This document shows, piece after piece, positions 1 to 7,133 of a stretch of DNA of 12,857 bases. Origin of the DNA: a gamma proteobacterium symbiont of Bathyaustriella thionipta (GTDB taxonomy: Bacteria > Pseudomonadota > Gammaproteobacteria > Chromatiales > Chromatiaceae); contig JAHXHF010000024.1 of NCBI GenBank assembly GCA_025656895.1, forward strand, positions 1-12,857. Direction: 5' to 3'. The translations under genes were made by a program, and so were the position numbers. Numbering within the stretch: position 1 is the stretch's first letter; each line of letters starts with the position of its first letter. Under the pieces are notes generated by a model. It did not search any database. It saw nothing but the letters and a program-made list of their open reading frames with translations, and was not told the DNA's origin.

Positions 1-145
1 GAAGCATTGGCGTTGGTATTTATAGGGCAATTGCCAGCATTTACTCAGTGAGCTGGAATTTTTGATAAAGTACGCTGAGTAGTTACATAAAAATATCGTA
101 CTCATGGGGTGAGTCATAGCGTTGCTTTTCCTGAAGGGGATGCGC
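1..145. other. Intergenic region downstream of ftsX
   Basis: No gene is visible here. In related gammaproteobacteria rpoH follows ftsX on the same strand, so this is probably the ftsX-rpoH spacer, but no rpoH coding sequence falls inside the window. On the minus strand there is a TATAAAT-like -10 box (plus 17-24) with no convincing -35 partner. A short hairpin (ACTCA at 100-104, TGAGT at 110-114) is followed on the minus strand, after a few bases, by a T-rich run (plus 89-94), which is at best a weak terminator. A longer inverted pair TACTCAG/CTGAGTA (42-48 and 75-81) is also present. None of these is strong enough for a firm regulatory call. Confidence 0.4.
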
Positions 146-1117
146 TTAGCTGGGTTCGATTTTGCGTAAATGTTGCCCCACTGCCAGCCAGGCGCCGCAT
201 TGCCCCAGCAGGATGCTGCCACCCACTATCGCTGTCCAGGTGGGCAGGCCGGGATAGCTTAGAATCAAATCACTGTTGTACAGGCTGAGCAGTTGCTGCA
301 TGGGTTGGCTAAGCCAGAATATTGCCAGCAAAATCAAAGCCATGGCAAACAGGCCGCCAAACAGGCCGTACCACAGGCCGGTGTAAAGGAAGGGGCGGCG
401 CACAAAAGCGGTAGTAGCGCCCACCAGTTTCATGATTTCGATTTCTTCATGGCGGTTGTACACTTCCAGTCGGATGGTGTTGCCTATGACCAGTAATACC
501 GCGATACCCAGCAGGCTGCCCAGTACCAGAATAGCGCGTTGTCCAATGTTGCTGATGGCCTGAAAACGTTGCAGCCAGGCGGTATCTATTTGCACCAGAT
601 CAACTTCCGGCTGCGTCCTGAGTGCCTGTTCCAGTTGTTGCAGATCCTGTGTGCTGCTATCTTCATTAAGCGTGGGTTGAATAATCAGCAAATGCGGCAG
701 GGGGTTGCTGTCGAGCGCATCCAGAGCGCCGGCAAATCCGCTGAACTGACGGAATTCCTGCATGGCTGAATCTTTGTCGATGATGTGTATGCTGTTTATA
801 TCGGCGCGTTGCAGCAGTTTTTGCTGCAGGGCCTGGGCTGTGGGCAAATCAATTTCCTGGCGCAGAAAAACCGATATGGCGGCGCTGTTTTCATCCCAGT
901 TGCTGACACTGTGACTGGCGTAATTCAGTAACAGATACAGGCCGGCGGGCAGAGCAATAGCAATACCGATTACGGCCAGGGTCAGCAGGCTGGAGAGGGC
1001 GTTGCGGCTGAGTCGTCCAAGGCTGAAAATAGCCGCGTGTAAATGATGCAACAGCAGCTTGTTGGCGTTCCAGCGATGCTTGCCGCCTATGCGGCGGCTG
1101 GCTTTAAGTTTCTTCAT
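146..1117 (-). CDS. ftsX: Cell division protein FtsX (ABC transporter permease-like subunit)
   Basis: FtsX is the inner-membrane partner of the ATPase FtsE. In the divisome the FtsEX complex does not transport a known substrate but signals to periplasmic activators of peptidoglycan amidases. The 323-residue protein has the family layout: a basic cytoplasmic N-terminus, a first membrane helix at about 43-65, a periplasmic domain at about 66-190, then three helices near 193-215, 244-270 and 293-316. The conserved cytoplasmic segment after helix 2 is visible (EEIEIMKLVGAT, residues 225-236). The length is ordinary for the family. The ATG overlaps the ftsE stop codon by 4 bases (ATGA), which implies translational coupling. 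The basic N-terminal tail (KKLKASRR) is typical of gammaproteobacterial FtsX. The family assignment is certain; the divisome role is inferred from the family. Confidence 0.97.
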   Translation of the reverse strand: MKKLKASRRIGGKHRWNANKLLLHHLHAAIFSLGRLSRNALSSLLTLAVIGIAIALPAGLYLLLNYASHSVSNWDENSAAISVFLRQEIDLPTAQALQQKLLQRADINSIHIIDKDSAMQEFRQFSGFAGALDALDSNPLPHLLIIQPTLNEDSSTQDLQQLEQALRTQPEVDLVQIDTAWLQRFQAISNIGQRAILVLGSLLGIAVLLVIGNTIRLEVYNRHEEIEIMKLVGATTAFVRRPFLYTGLWYGLFGGLFAMALILLAIFWLSQPMQQLLSLYNSDLILSYPGLPTWTAIVGGSILLGQCGAWLAVGQHLRKIEPS

Positions 1118-1788
1118 GCATGAAGATTCATGCTGTCGGCGCTGAGTTCGCCTTTGTTCAGGGTCAGAATGCGATAGGGCAGGGTTTTGATCAGCGCGAT
1201 GTCGTGCGTGGCGATCAGCAGGGTAACACCCACCTGGTTAAAATCAGCAAACAGTCGCATGATTTCTGCCGACAATTCAGGGTCGAGGTTGCCGGTGGGT
1301 TCATCTGCCAGCAGCACCGGTGGTTTGCCGACAATGGCGCGCGCAATACCGACACGCTGTTGTTCGCCACCCGAAAGTGTTTCCGGTGAGGTTTTTTCTT
1401 TGCCCAGCAGGCCGACTTTGTCCAGTGCGGCACGCACACGACGTTTTATTTCCTGGTGTGAGTAAGCGCATACTACCAGTGGAATGGCTACGTTATCGAA
1501 CACGCTGCGGTCGGTTAGCAGGCGGTGGTCTTGAAAGATCATACCCACGCGGCTGCGATGACGGGCAATGGCCTTGCCTTTCAGGCGGCCCAGATTGCGC
1601 CCATCTACGCGGATTTGACCGCGAGTGGCTTTTTCCAGCAGGCCGATCAGTTTCAGCAGGCTGGACTTGCCTGCGCCTGAATGGCCGGTGAGAAACACCA
1701 TTTCACCGGCGTCAATCATCAAATTGATATCACGCAGGCCATCGCGCCCGGCGGCATAGCGTTTGCTGACGGCTTCAAACTGGATCAT
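1114..1788 (-). CDS. ftsE: Cell division ATP-binding protein FtsE
   Basis: FtsE is the cytoplasmic ABC-type ATPase that drives conformational change in FtsX and thereby peptidoglycan hydrolysis at the septum. All ABC motifs are visible in this 224-residue protein: Walker A GHSGAGKS (35-42), Q-loop FQD (85-87), signature LSGGEQQ (138-144), Walker B VLLADEPTG (158-166) and the switch histidine H195. Length and start agree with the family. The 4-base overlaps with ftsY upstream and ftsX downstream place it in the middle of the classic ftsYEX operon. There are no unusual residues in the catalytic motifs. Generic ABC ATPases of the LolD/MacB group are related, but the flanking genes settle the identity. 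Confidence 0.98.
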   Translation of the reverse strand: MIQFEAVSKRYAAGRDGLRDINLMIDAGEMVFLTGHSGAGKSSLLKLIGLLEKATRGQIRVDGRNLGRLKGKAIARHRSRVGMIFQDHRLLTDRSVFDNVAIPLVVCAYSHQEIKRRVRAALDKVGLLGKEKTSPETLSGGEQQRVGIARAIVGKPPVLLADEPTGNLDPELSAEIMRLFADFNQVGVTLLIATHDIALIKTLPYRILTLNKGELSADSMNLHA

Positions 1789-2786
1789 ACGGGGGCTTCG
1801 TCCGCCTCTGGCAGGGTGTCGGCAAACAGGGCTTCAATGTATTCTTCGGCATTGAATTCGCGCAGATCATCGACCGATTCACCCACACCGATATAGCGTA
1901 TGGGCAGATTCAGTTGTTTGCTGATGGCAAATACAATACCGCCCTTGGCGGTGCCATCCAGTTTGCTCAGGGTGATGCTGTTCAGCCCTACCGATTTATT
2001 AAACTGCAGCGCCTGGGCGAGTGCGTTCTGACCGGTTCCGGCATCCACCACCAGCATGGTTTCATGCGGTGCTTCGGGGTCAATTTTTTTGACCACGCGG
2101 CTGATTTTGGCCAGCTCTTCCATAAGATTGTCTTTGGTGTGCAGGCGGCCGGCAGTATCGGCAATCAGAATATCAATGTTACGGCTGCTGGCGGCCTGTA
2201 AGGCATCAAAAATAACCGAGGCTGAATCGGCGCCGGTATGCTGCGCAATGACCGGCACCCGGTTGCGCTCTCCCCAGCTTTGCAGTTGTTCAACCGCGGC
2301 GGCACGAAAGGTATCACCGGCTGCCAGCATGACCGACTTACCCTGTTGCTGAAACTTTTTGGCCAGTTTGCCGATGGTGGTGGTTTTGCCGGCACCGTTA
2401 ATGCCAACCATGAGTAACAGCAAAGGTTTGCCGGGGTCGGGCTGGCGCATGCCGGCGTTGTCCTGTTGCAGCAGTTGCTGTAACTGTTGTTTAAGCGCGG
2501 CCACCAGCGCGGCGGGGTCGGTCAGTTCCTTGCGTTTACTGCGTGCGGTCAAATCATCAATGATGTCACGCGTGGCTTCTACTCCCACATCAGCCGTCAG
2601 CAGCAGGGTTTCCAGCTCTTCCAGCAGTTCATCATCAATTTGCTTTTTTCCCAGCAGCAGACGCCCCAGTCCATCGGAAAGATGACTGCGGGTTTTGGAA
2701 AGCCGCGACTTGAGGCGTGCAAACAGCCCTTCTTCCGAGGTTTCCTGAGCGGGTGGTTTTTTTTCTTTTTTGCCAAATCCAAACAT
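1785..2786 (-). CDS. ftsY: Signal recognition particle receptor FtsY
   Basis: FtsY is the SRP receptor GTPase that docks ribosome-nascent chain-SRP complexes at the inner membrane through Ffh. The 333 residues contain a short charged N-terminus with the amphipathic lipid-binding segment (about 20-45), the helical N domain (about 47-110) and the GTPase G domain. Visible motifs are the P-loop GINGAGKTT (128-136), DTFRAAA (158-164), DTAGR (210-214), the guanine-specificity motif as SKLDG (274-278, where many homologues have TKLDG) and GVGES (300-304). The acidic A domain is much shorter than in E. coli FtsY, so the protein is close to a minimal, still membrane-binding form. Codons 6-10 form an A6-G-A8 tract. 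No strong Shine-Dalgarno sequence precedes the ATG. It is the first gene of the ftsYEX operon. Confidence 0.98.
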   Translation of the reverse strand: MFGFGKKEKKPPAQETSEEGLFARLKSRLSKTRSHLSDGLGRLLLGKKQIDDELLEELETLLLTADVGVEATRDIIDDLTARSKRKELTDPAALVAALKQQLQQLLQQDNAGMRQPDPGKPLLLLMVGINGAGKTTTIGKLAKKFQQQGKSVMLAAGDTFRAAAVEQLQSWGERNRVPVIAQHTGADSASVIFDALQAASSRNIDILIADTAGRLHTKDNLMEELAKISRVVKKIDPEAPHETMLVVDAGTGQNALAQALQFNKSVGLNSITLSKLDGTAKGGIVFAISKQLNLPIRYIGVGESVDDLREFNAEEYIEALFADTLPEADEAPV

Positions 2787-2832
2787 GTTTAAGGGAACTC
2801 ACGAAGTCAGAAGCAATCCTATACGGAAGCTA

Positions 2833-2861
2833 TTGCCTAATGCTACCATCCTGCGCTGAAT
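2833..2861 (+). promoter_or_regulatory. Possible sigma70 promoter for the M16-rsmD operon
   Basis: In the 102-base gap between divergent ftsY and the first M16 gene, TTGCCT (2833-2838) lies 17 bases upstream of CTGAAT (2856-2861). The -35 matches 4 of 6 consensus bases and the -10 only 3 of 6. Predicted transcription would begin near 2868, leaving a short leader that contains the ribosome binding site GAGG (2878-2881) 7 bases before the ATG. The same gap must also hold the minus-strand ftsY promoter, for which I see no good match. This is a weak call from consensus alone. Confidence 0.25.
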
Positions 2862-2888
2862 GGATATACCCTGAACCGAGGCTTTTAC

Positions 2889-4253
2889 ATGAAGTTATTG
2901 TTTGCTGTGTTGTTAATGAGTGCGTCTTTCTGTGTGTCCGCCAATGAGCGGGTGCATGAGTACAAGCTGGATAATGGCTTGAAGCTGATCGTAAAAGAAG
3001 ATCACCGTGCGCCTGTGATGGTGTCACAGGTGTGGTACAAAATCGGTTCGAGCTACGAGCACGGCGGTACAACCGGTGTTTCGCATGCGCTGGAACATAT
3101 GATGTTCAAGGCCACCGATCATATGCAGGCGGGCGAGTTTTCGCGCATTATCGCCGAGAATGGCGGCACTGAAAATGCCTTCACCGGGCAGGACTATACC
3201 GCTTATTTTCAGCAAATGGCGAGTGACCGCCTGCCGGTCAGTTTCAAAGGTGAGGCCGATCGTATGCGGCATTTGCATTTTGATGACAACGACATCATGA
3301 AAGAGCTGGAGGTCATTAAGGAAGAACGCCGTCTGCGTACCGATGACAAACCCAACAGTTTGCTGCAGGAACAGTTTATGGCGGCTGCTTACAGCAGTTC
3401 GCCCTATCGCCTGCCGGTGATTGGCTGGATGAATGATCTGGATAATCTGCAACCGCAGGATCTGCGTGCCTGGTATAAAAAATGGTACGCACCCAATAAT
3501 GCCATTGTGGTGGTTGTGGGGGATGTGCAGCCGGACGCAGTTTACAAACTGGCACAGCAATATTTCGGCCCGTTGAAGGCGGAAAAAATCACACCACCCA
3601 AGCCGCAAATTGAACCTTCACAGATGGGCGAACGCCGTATTCAGGTAAAAGCTCCGGCCAAACAGGCTTATATGATTATGGGTTACAAGGTGCCGACTCT
3701 GGGCACGGGCGGCGAACCCTGGGAAGCCTATGCGCTGGAAGTGCTGGCGCAGGTTCTGGATGGCGGCAGCAGTGCGCGGCTGGAGAAGGAACTGGTGCGC
3801 GGGCAGCGTCTGGCGGCATCCGCATCGGCTGATTATTCTGCTTACGAGCGTATGTCTTCACTCTTCACCATGAGCGGTATTGCCAGTAAGGATCATACTC
3901 TGGCGGATCTTGAAGCCGCGCTGCTCAAACAGATTGAACGGTTGAAAAATGAGCCGGTAACCCGGGCGGAACTGGATCGGGTGCAGGCCGGTATTATTGC
4001 CTCCGAAGTGTATGAACTGGATTCGGTTTTTTATCAGGCCATGAAAATCGGTATGTTGGAGGCTATGGGCTTTGACTGGCGTTTGCTGGAAGAGCATTTG
4101 CAGCACATCAAGCAGGTAACACCGCAGCAGGTTCAGGCGGTGGCTAAAAAATATCTGACGCATGATCGTTTAACCGTAGCGGTGCTGGATCCGCAGCCGA
4201 TAGACCCGACAAAACCCAGGCGTCAATCGAATGTGTCGGTTCCCAATTATTAA
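2889..4253 (+). CDS. Periplasmic M16 family zinc peptidase, catalytic subunit
   Basis: This is a 454-residue member of the M16B (processing-peptidase-like) metallopeptidases. An N-terminal signal peptide (about 1-18, ending VSA) predicts export to the periplasm; there is no lipobox. The inverted zinc motif HxxEH is intact as HALEH (66-70), and the expected distal zinc ligand is a glutamate of the KEERR segment (E146, 76 residues after H70). Both M16 halves are present, as in the usual subunits of about 450 residues. The second half lacks the R-x3-Y substrate-binding pair, which occurs instead in the product of the next gene. The pattern fits M16B heterodimers in which one chain holds the zinc site and the other the Arg/Tyr pair. 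GAGG precedes the ATG by 7 bases. It heads an operon with the partner subunit and rsmD. Its natural substrate is unknown. Confidence 0.92.
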   Translation: MKLLFAVLLMSASFCVSANERVHEYKLDNGLKLIVKEDHRAPVMVSQVWYKIGSSYEHGGTTGVSHALEHMMFKATDHMQAGEFSRIIAENGGTENAFTGQDYTAYFQQMASDRLPVSFKGEADRMRHLHFDDNDIMKELEVIKEERRLRTDDKPNSLLQEQFMAAAYSSSPYRLPVIGWMNDLDNLQPQDLRAWYKKWYAPNNAIVVVVGDVQPDAVYKLAQQYFGPLKAEKITPPKPQIEPSQMGERRIQVKAPAKQAYMIMGYKVPTLGTGGEPWEAYALEVLAQVLDGGSSARLEKELVRGQRLAASASADYSAYERMSSLFTMSGIASKDHTLADLEAALLKQIERLKNEPVTRAELDRVQAGIIASEVYELDSVFYQAMKIGMLEAMGFDWRLLEEHLQHIKQVTPQQVQAVAKKYLTHDRLTVAVLDPQPIDPTKPRRQSNVSVPNY

Positions 4254-4271
4254 TTACCCGGAGTACAACCC

Positions 4272-5609
4272 ATGAAATTGCAAAGTGTGAAAAACACAGG
4301 CCTGTTAATGGCCGTATTGCTGATGTTAGTGAGTACTCCGTTACTGGCTAACCCGGATATTCTGACCTGGCATACCTCAAATGGCGCCAAAGTCATGTTT
4401 GTTCCTGCCCCTGAATTGCCGATGCTGGATGTGCGCATCACTTTTGATGCCGGCAGTGCCAGAGATGGCGAACAGCCGGGCAAGATGGCACTGCTGAATA
4501 ATCTGTTAAGTGAAGGCGCGGGCGACTGGACGGCCGATCAGATTGCCGAGCGCATGGAATCGGTGGGCGCCGAGTTAAGTACAAGCGCCCTGCGTGATAT
4601 GGCGATTGTTTCCATTCGTTCTCTGACCGGGAAAAAAGCGCTGCATACCGCTTTGCAAACGCTGGCCGTGGTTGCAGTCCAGCCAACTTTGAACAAAAAA
4701 GACGTGGAACGCCAGCGCGAAGCCATGCTGATTGCCCTGCGTCTCAGTGAACAATCACCCGGCAGTATTGCCAGTAAACGTTTCTATCATGCGGTATTCG
4801 GTCAGCATCCTTATGCTTCTGATCCAGACGGAACCGAAGCCTCTTTACGCGCTATTCGTATTGCTGATTTGCGCGCGGCACATGCGCGTTATTATGTGGC
4901 AGCCAATGCTACGGTGGCCATTGTCGGGGATTTGGACAAGGCGCAGGCAGCCGCTATTGCTGAACAGGTGACCGCCAACTTATCTTCGGGCAAAGCCGCG
5001 CCGCCGCTGCCCGCAGTCAAACCGCTGCAACAGGCGCAGACGGAGCAAATTTCTTTTCCCTCCAGTCAGACCCATATTTACATGGGGCAACCGGGCATGA
5101 GCCGGGGTGATCCTGATTATTTTCCATTGTATGTCGGCAACCATATATTAGGGGGCAGCGGTCTGGTGTCACGCCTGTCGGAAGAAGTGCGGGAGCAACG
5201 TGGCCTGTCGTACTCGGTATACAGCTATTTTCTGCCCATGCGTAAAGCGGGTGTTTTCATGGTCGGGCTGCAAACAAAAAACAGTAAAGCCAGCGAAGCC
5301 TTGAAAGTGGCGCTTGATACGGTTGAAAAATTTATCGCTCAGGGGCCTTCGGAAGAAGAACTGCTCAAAGCCAAGCGCAATATAACCGGTGGCTTCGCCC
5401 TGCGTGTGGACAGTAACAGTAAAATTATGAGTTACATCAGTATGATCGGTTTTTATGATCTGCCACTGGATTATCTGGACAGCTTCACCGACAAGGTCAA
5501 CGCAGTCAGCATGGAGCAGATTCGTGATGCTTTCAAACGCCGCTTGCAGCCCGATAAGTTTGCCACCATTGTGGTGGGTGGTGCGGAAGCCAGTGCCGCC
5601 AAACCGTAA
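4272..5609 (+). CDS. Periplasmic M16 family peptidase-like protein, non-catalytic subunit
   Basis: The 445-residue partner of the upstream M16 subunit, with a signal peptide (about 1-26, ending LLA). It aligns with the M16 fold, but the zinc-binding HxxEH is replaced by LLNNL (74-78), so it cannot bind catalytic zinc in the normal way. It keeps the Arg/Tyr pair of the substrate-binding loop (R310 and Y314 in QRGLSY), which is typical of the non-catalytic half of M16B heterodimers. GGAG lies 8 bases before the ATG, only 18 bases after the upstream stop, so the two genes are co-transcribed and probably made in equal amounts. The overlap of its 3' end with the rsmD start adds a third operon member. 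Older annotation often calls such genes zinc proteases; catalysis here must depend on the partner. Confidence 0.9.
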   Translation: MKLQSVKNTGLLMAVLLMLVSTPLLANPDILTWHTSNGAKVMFVPAPELPMLDVRITFDAGSARDGEQPGKMALLNNLLSEGAGDWTADQIAERMESVGAELSTSALRDMAIVSIRSLTGKKALHTALQTLAVVAVQPTLNKKDVERQREAMLIALRLSEQSPGSIASKRFYHAVFGQHPYASDPDGTEASLRAIRIADLRAAHARYYVAANATVAIVGDLDKAQAAAIAEQVTANLSSGKAAPPLPAVKPLQQAQTEQISFPSSQTHIYMGQPGMSRGDPDYFPLYVGNHILGGSGLVSRLSEEVREQRGLSYSVYSYFLPMRKAGVFMVGLQTKNSKASEALKVALDTVEKFIAQGPSEEELLKAKRNITGGFALRVDSNSKIMSYISMIGFYDLPLDYLDSFTDKVNAVSMEQIRDAFKRRLQPDKFATIVVGGAEASAAKP

Positions 5610-6153
5610 CGGTCAGGTTCGCATCATTGGTGGTCAGCAGCGTGGCCGCAAACTGTCTTTTCCGGCTATTGATGGTCTGCGCCCGAGCGGTGACCGTATG
5701 CGCGAAACCCTGTTTAACTGGCTACAGCCGTTGATGACCGGAGCGCGTTGCCTGGATTTGTTTGCCGGCAGTGGAGCTTTGGGTTTCGAGGCTTTGTCGC
5801 GTGGTGCGGCTCAGGCTGATCTGCTGGAAAAACACCCGAAAGTCTGTGCAGCATTGCGCCACAACGCGCAATTACTGGATCTGCAGCAGGCGCATATTCA
5901 TTGTATAGACACTTTACAATGGCTGCAGCAGGCAGAGGGAACCTTTGATGTGGTGTTTATTGATCCACCCTTTTGCGAAAAACTTTACTATCAGCAAAGC
6001 ATGGAACTGCTGCAAAGCCGGTCATTACTGGCCCCCGGGGCACGCATCTATGTGGAATCGGCTGCGGATCAGGCTATCCGGTGGCCGCACAACTGGCAGT
6101 TGCTGCGTGAAAAAAAGGCCGGGCAGGTGATGTGCCGCTTGTTCGGCCTTTGA
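5593..6153 (+). CDS. rsmD: 16S rRNA (guanine(966)-N(2))-methyltransferase RsmD
   Basis: RsmD methylates G966 of 16S rRNA in the 30S subunit using S-adenosylmethionine. With the chosen GTG start it has 186 residues, the usual family size. The N-terminus QVRIIGGQQRGRKL (8-21) matches the standard RsmD opening. SAM motif I is CLDLFAGSGALG (53-64) and the catalytic DPPF is at 124-127. The frame stays open upstream to 5455, but that part overlaps the M16 gene and does not look like RsmD. GTG at 5593 is the last possible start before the conserved block; GGAAG (5585-5589) lies just upstream, with short spacing. The start therefore overlaps the M16 stop codon by 17 bases. GTG at 5578 or 5581 remains possible. 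It is the last gene of the operon. Confidence 0.93.
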   Translation: MPPNRNGQVRIIGGQQRGRKLSFPAIDGLRPSGDRMRETLFNWLQPLMTGARCLDLFAGSGALGFEALSRGAAQADLLEKHPKVCAALRHNAQLLDLQQAHIHCIDTLQWLQQAEGTFDVVFIDPPFCEKLYYQQSMELLQSRSLLAPGARIYVESAADQAIRWPHNWQLLREKKAGQVMCRLFGL

Positions 6154-6242
6154 ATCTGGATTTCTCAGTAGATCAGCGTTAAATCCGACAGGCTCCCAGC
6201 TTGATGTTTGTTGTGTGCTTGCTGGCAGGAACGCATTAGTAT

Positions 6243-6256
6243 TTGATTTTAATCAT
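6243..6256. promoter_or_regulatory. FNR/Anr-like palindrome upstream of coaD
   Basis: TTGAT-TTTA-ATCAT matches the FNR/Anr consensus TTGAT-N4-ATCAA at 9 of 10 defined positions. It lies 74 bases before the coaD start codon. Its centre (6249.5) is about 42 bases upstream of a possible start site served by the weak -10 box TGTTAT (6280-6285), or about 52 bases upstream of the start expected from the better extended -10 at 6287-6295. The region is AT-rich, so a chance match is possible. If real, it would link coaD and the iron-sulfur ferredoxin gene to oxygen status. Confidence 0.3.
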
Positions 6257-6286
6257 TTTTTCGAGGGGCTTTCCGGCACTGTTATC

Positions 6287-6295
6287 TGTTATTAT
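6287..6295 (+). promoter_or_regulatory. Extended -10 promoter element for coaD-ferredoxin
   Basis: TGTTATTAT contains the extended -10 TG followed one base later by TATTAT (5 of 6 to TATAAT). There is no good -35 at the usual distance, which is common for extended -10 promoters. Transcription would start near 6302 and leave a leader of about 28 bases. A second -10-like GATAAT at 6306-6311 is an alternative. The 176-base gap before coaD shows that this gene is not simply the end of the M16-rsmD operon. No clear terminator follows rsmD; only a loose GGATTT/AAATCC inverted pair (6158-6163 and 6181-6186) is visible. Confidence 0.4.
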
Positions 6296-6329
6296 TAGCG
6301 CATTCGATAATAGGTCTGGATAGAAAGTT

Positions 6330-6806
6330 ATGGCTTGTGTGGTTTATCCCGGTACATTTGATCCTATTACCTGTGGTCATAGGGATTTGGTACAGAGAGC
6401 CACCAGCCTGTTCGACAAGGTGATTGTAGCGGTTGCGGAAAGTCCGTCCAAGCAGCCGGTTTTTACTATTCAGGAACGCCTGGAAATGGCGGCTCAAGCG
6501 CTGGCGGATATCGCGCATGTTGAAGTGAAAAGCTTCGATTGCCTGCTGGTCGAGTTTGCCCGTCAGCATAACAGCTGGGCTATTTTACGTGGTTTACGGG
6601 CGGTTTCAGATTTTGACTATGAGTTTCAATTGGCGGGCATGAACCGCCGATTGGCAGCGGATATAGAAACACTGTTTCTGACACCGGCGGACCAGTTTGC
6701 TTATATCTCATCCAGTCTGGTGCGTGAAGTAGCCGCATTGGGTGGTGATGTTTCGGCCTTTGTACATCCGGCCGTAGAAAAGGCTTTGCAGGACAAAATT
6801 GATTGA
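6330..6806 (+). CDS. coaD: Phosphopantetheine adenylyltransferase CoaD
   Basis: CoaD transfers AMP from ATP to 4'-phosphopantetheine, giving dephospho-CoA, the penultimate step of coenzyme A synthesis in the cytoplasm. The 158-residue protein has the usual bacterial length. The nucleotidyltransferase signature GTFDPITCGH (8-17) includes the TxGH motif with H17. The RGLRAVSDFDYE block (87-98) and the ATP-binding ISSSLVRE segment (126-133) are also present. Its start lacks a strong ribosome binding site (only AGAAAG-like bases just upstream). It is followed after 14 bases by the ferredoxin gene, the same pairing seen in pseudomonads. Confidence is very high from motifs and length. Confidence 0.98.
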   Translation: MACVVYPGTFDPITCGHRDLVQRATSLFDKVIVAVAESPSKQPVFTIQERLEMAAQALADIAHVEVKSFDCLLVEFARQHNSWAILRGLRAVSDFDYEFQLAGMNRRLAADIETLFLTPADQFAYISSSLVREVAALGGDVSAFVHPAVEKALQDKID

Positions 6807-6820
6807 AGAGGAATTAAAAG

Positions 6821-7072
6821 ATGGCTTTGTATATTACCGATGAATGCATCAACTGTGATGTGTGCGAACCTGAATGCCCGAATGGTGCTATCTATCAGGG
6901 TGATGAAATTTATGAGATAGACCCGGATTTATGTACCGAATGTGTGGGGCATTATGAAGAATCACAATGTGTTGAAGTGTGTCCGGTGGATTGTATTCCG
7001 CTTGATCCCAACCACGAGGAAACACGTGAAGAGCTGATGGCGAAATATGAAAGAATCACCAGTGAGGAATAG
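6821..7072 (+). CDS. yfhL: YfhL/Allochromatium-type 2[4Fe-4S] ferredoxin
   Basis: A small (83 residues), very acidic cytoplasmic ferredoxin with two [4Fe-4S] clusters. The first motif is C9-x2-C12-x2-C15-x3-C19-P. The second is C38-x2-C41-x8-C50-x3-C54-P, in which the long loop between the second and third cysteines and the acidic C-terminal extension mark the Allochromatium vinosum-type subfamily, known for very low redox potentials. An additional cysteine, C58, follows the second cluster motif. AGAGGA lies 8 bases before the ATG, and the gene directly follows coaD, so the two share a transcript. The electron partners cannot be read from the sequence. A strong terminator lies just beyond the stop codon, overlapping the start of ggt. 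Confidence 0.95.
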   Translation: MALYITDECINCDVCEPECPNGAIYQGDEIYEIDPDLCTECVGHYEESQCVEVCPVDCIPLDPNHEETREELMAKYERITSEE

Positions 7073-7098
7073 TTTTTCGATGCTGTACGGAAACTTAC

Positions 7099-7133
7099 AA
7101 AGGGCGCAGATCATGCGCCTTTTTGTGTTTTTG
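7099..7133 (+). terminator. Intrinsic terminator of coaD-ferredoxin, overlapping the ggt start
   Basis: The left arm AAAGGGCGCA (7099-7108) pairs with the right arm TGCGCCTTTT (7114-7123) across a 5-base loop (gatca). This gives ten pairs including one G-T(U) pair, with a GC core at the loop side. A T-rich run (TTTTTGTGTTTTT) follows. It sits 27 bases after the ferredoxin stop codon, exactly where a terminator is expected. The preferred ggt start codon (7113-7115) lies at the loop/right-arm boundary, and the T-run encodes the hydrophobic core of the ggt signal peptide. Read-through would be needed if ggt has no promoter of its own. Confidence 0.75.

Noticed and set aside
89..145. Heat-shock (sigma32) promoter for a left-hand rpoH
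   Set aside because: CCCCAT is present on the minus strand but the nearest CTTCAG lies 21 bases away, too far for the consensus spacing.
1120..1691. Plus-strand open frames opposite ftsE
   Set aside because: They are antisense shadows of a strongly conserved gene, with no domain-like content or ribosome binding sites.
2757..2771. Programmed -1 frameshift site (A AAA AAG) in ftsY
   Set aside because: The heptamer is not in the required reading phase, and full-length FtsY is encoded without a shift.
3024..3608. 194-codon minus-strand open frame opposite the first M16 gene
   Set aside because: It lies antisense to a gene with intact motifs, and its His/Phe/Ile-rich translation resembles no protein.
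5455..5592. Upstream ATG for rsmD at 5455
   Set aside because: The extra 46 residues lie wholly within the M16 coding sequence in another frame and are Trp/Pro/Ser-rich unlike RsmD.
7047..7112. ggt start at ATG 7047
   Set aside because: It overlaps the ferredoxin gene and would place 22 extra residues before the signal peptide. ATG 7080 was kept as an alternative because of its GAGGAA site.
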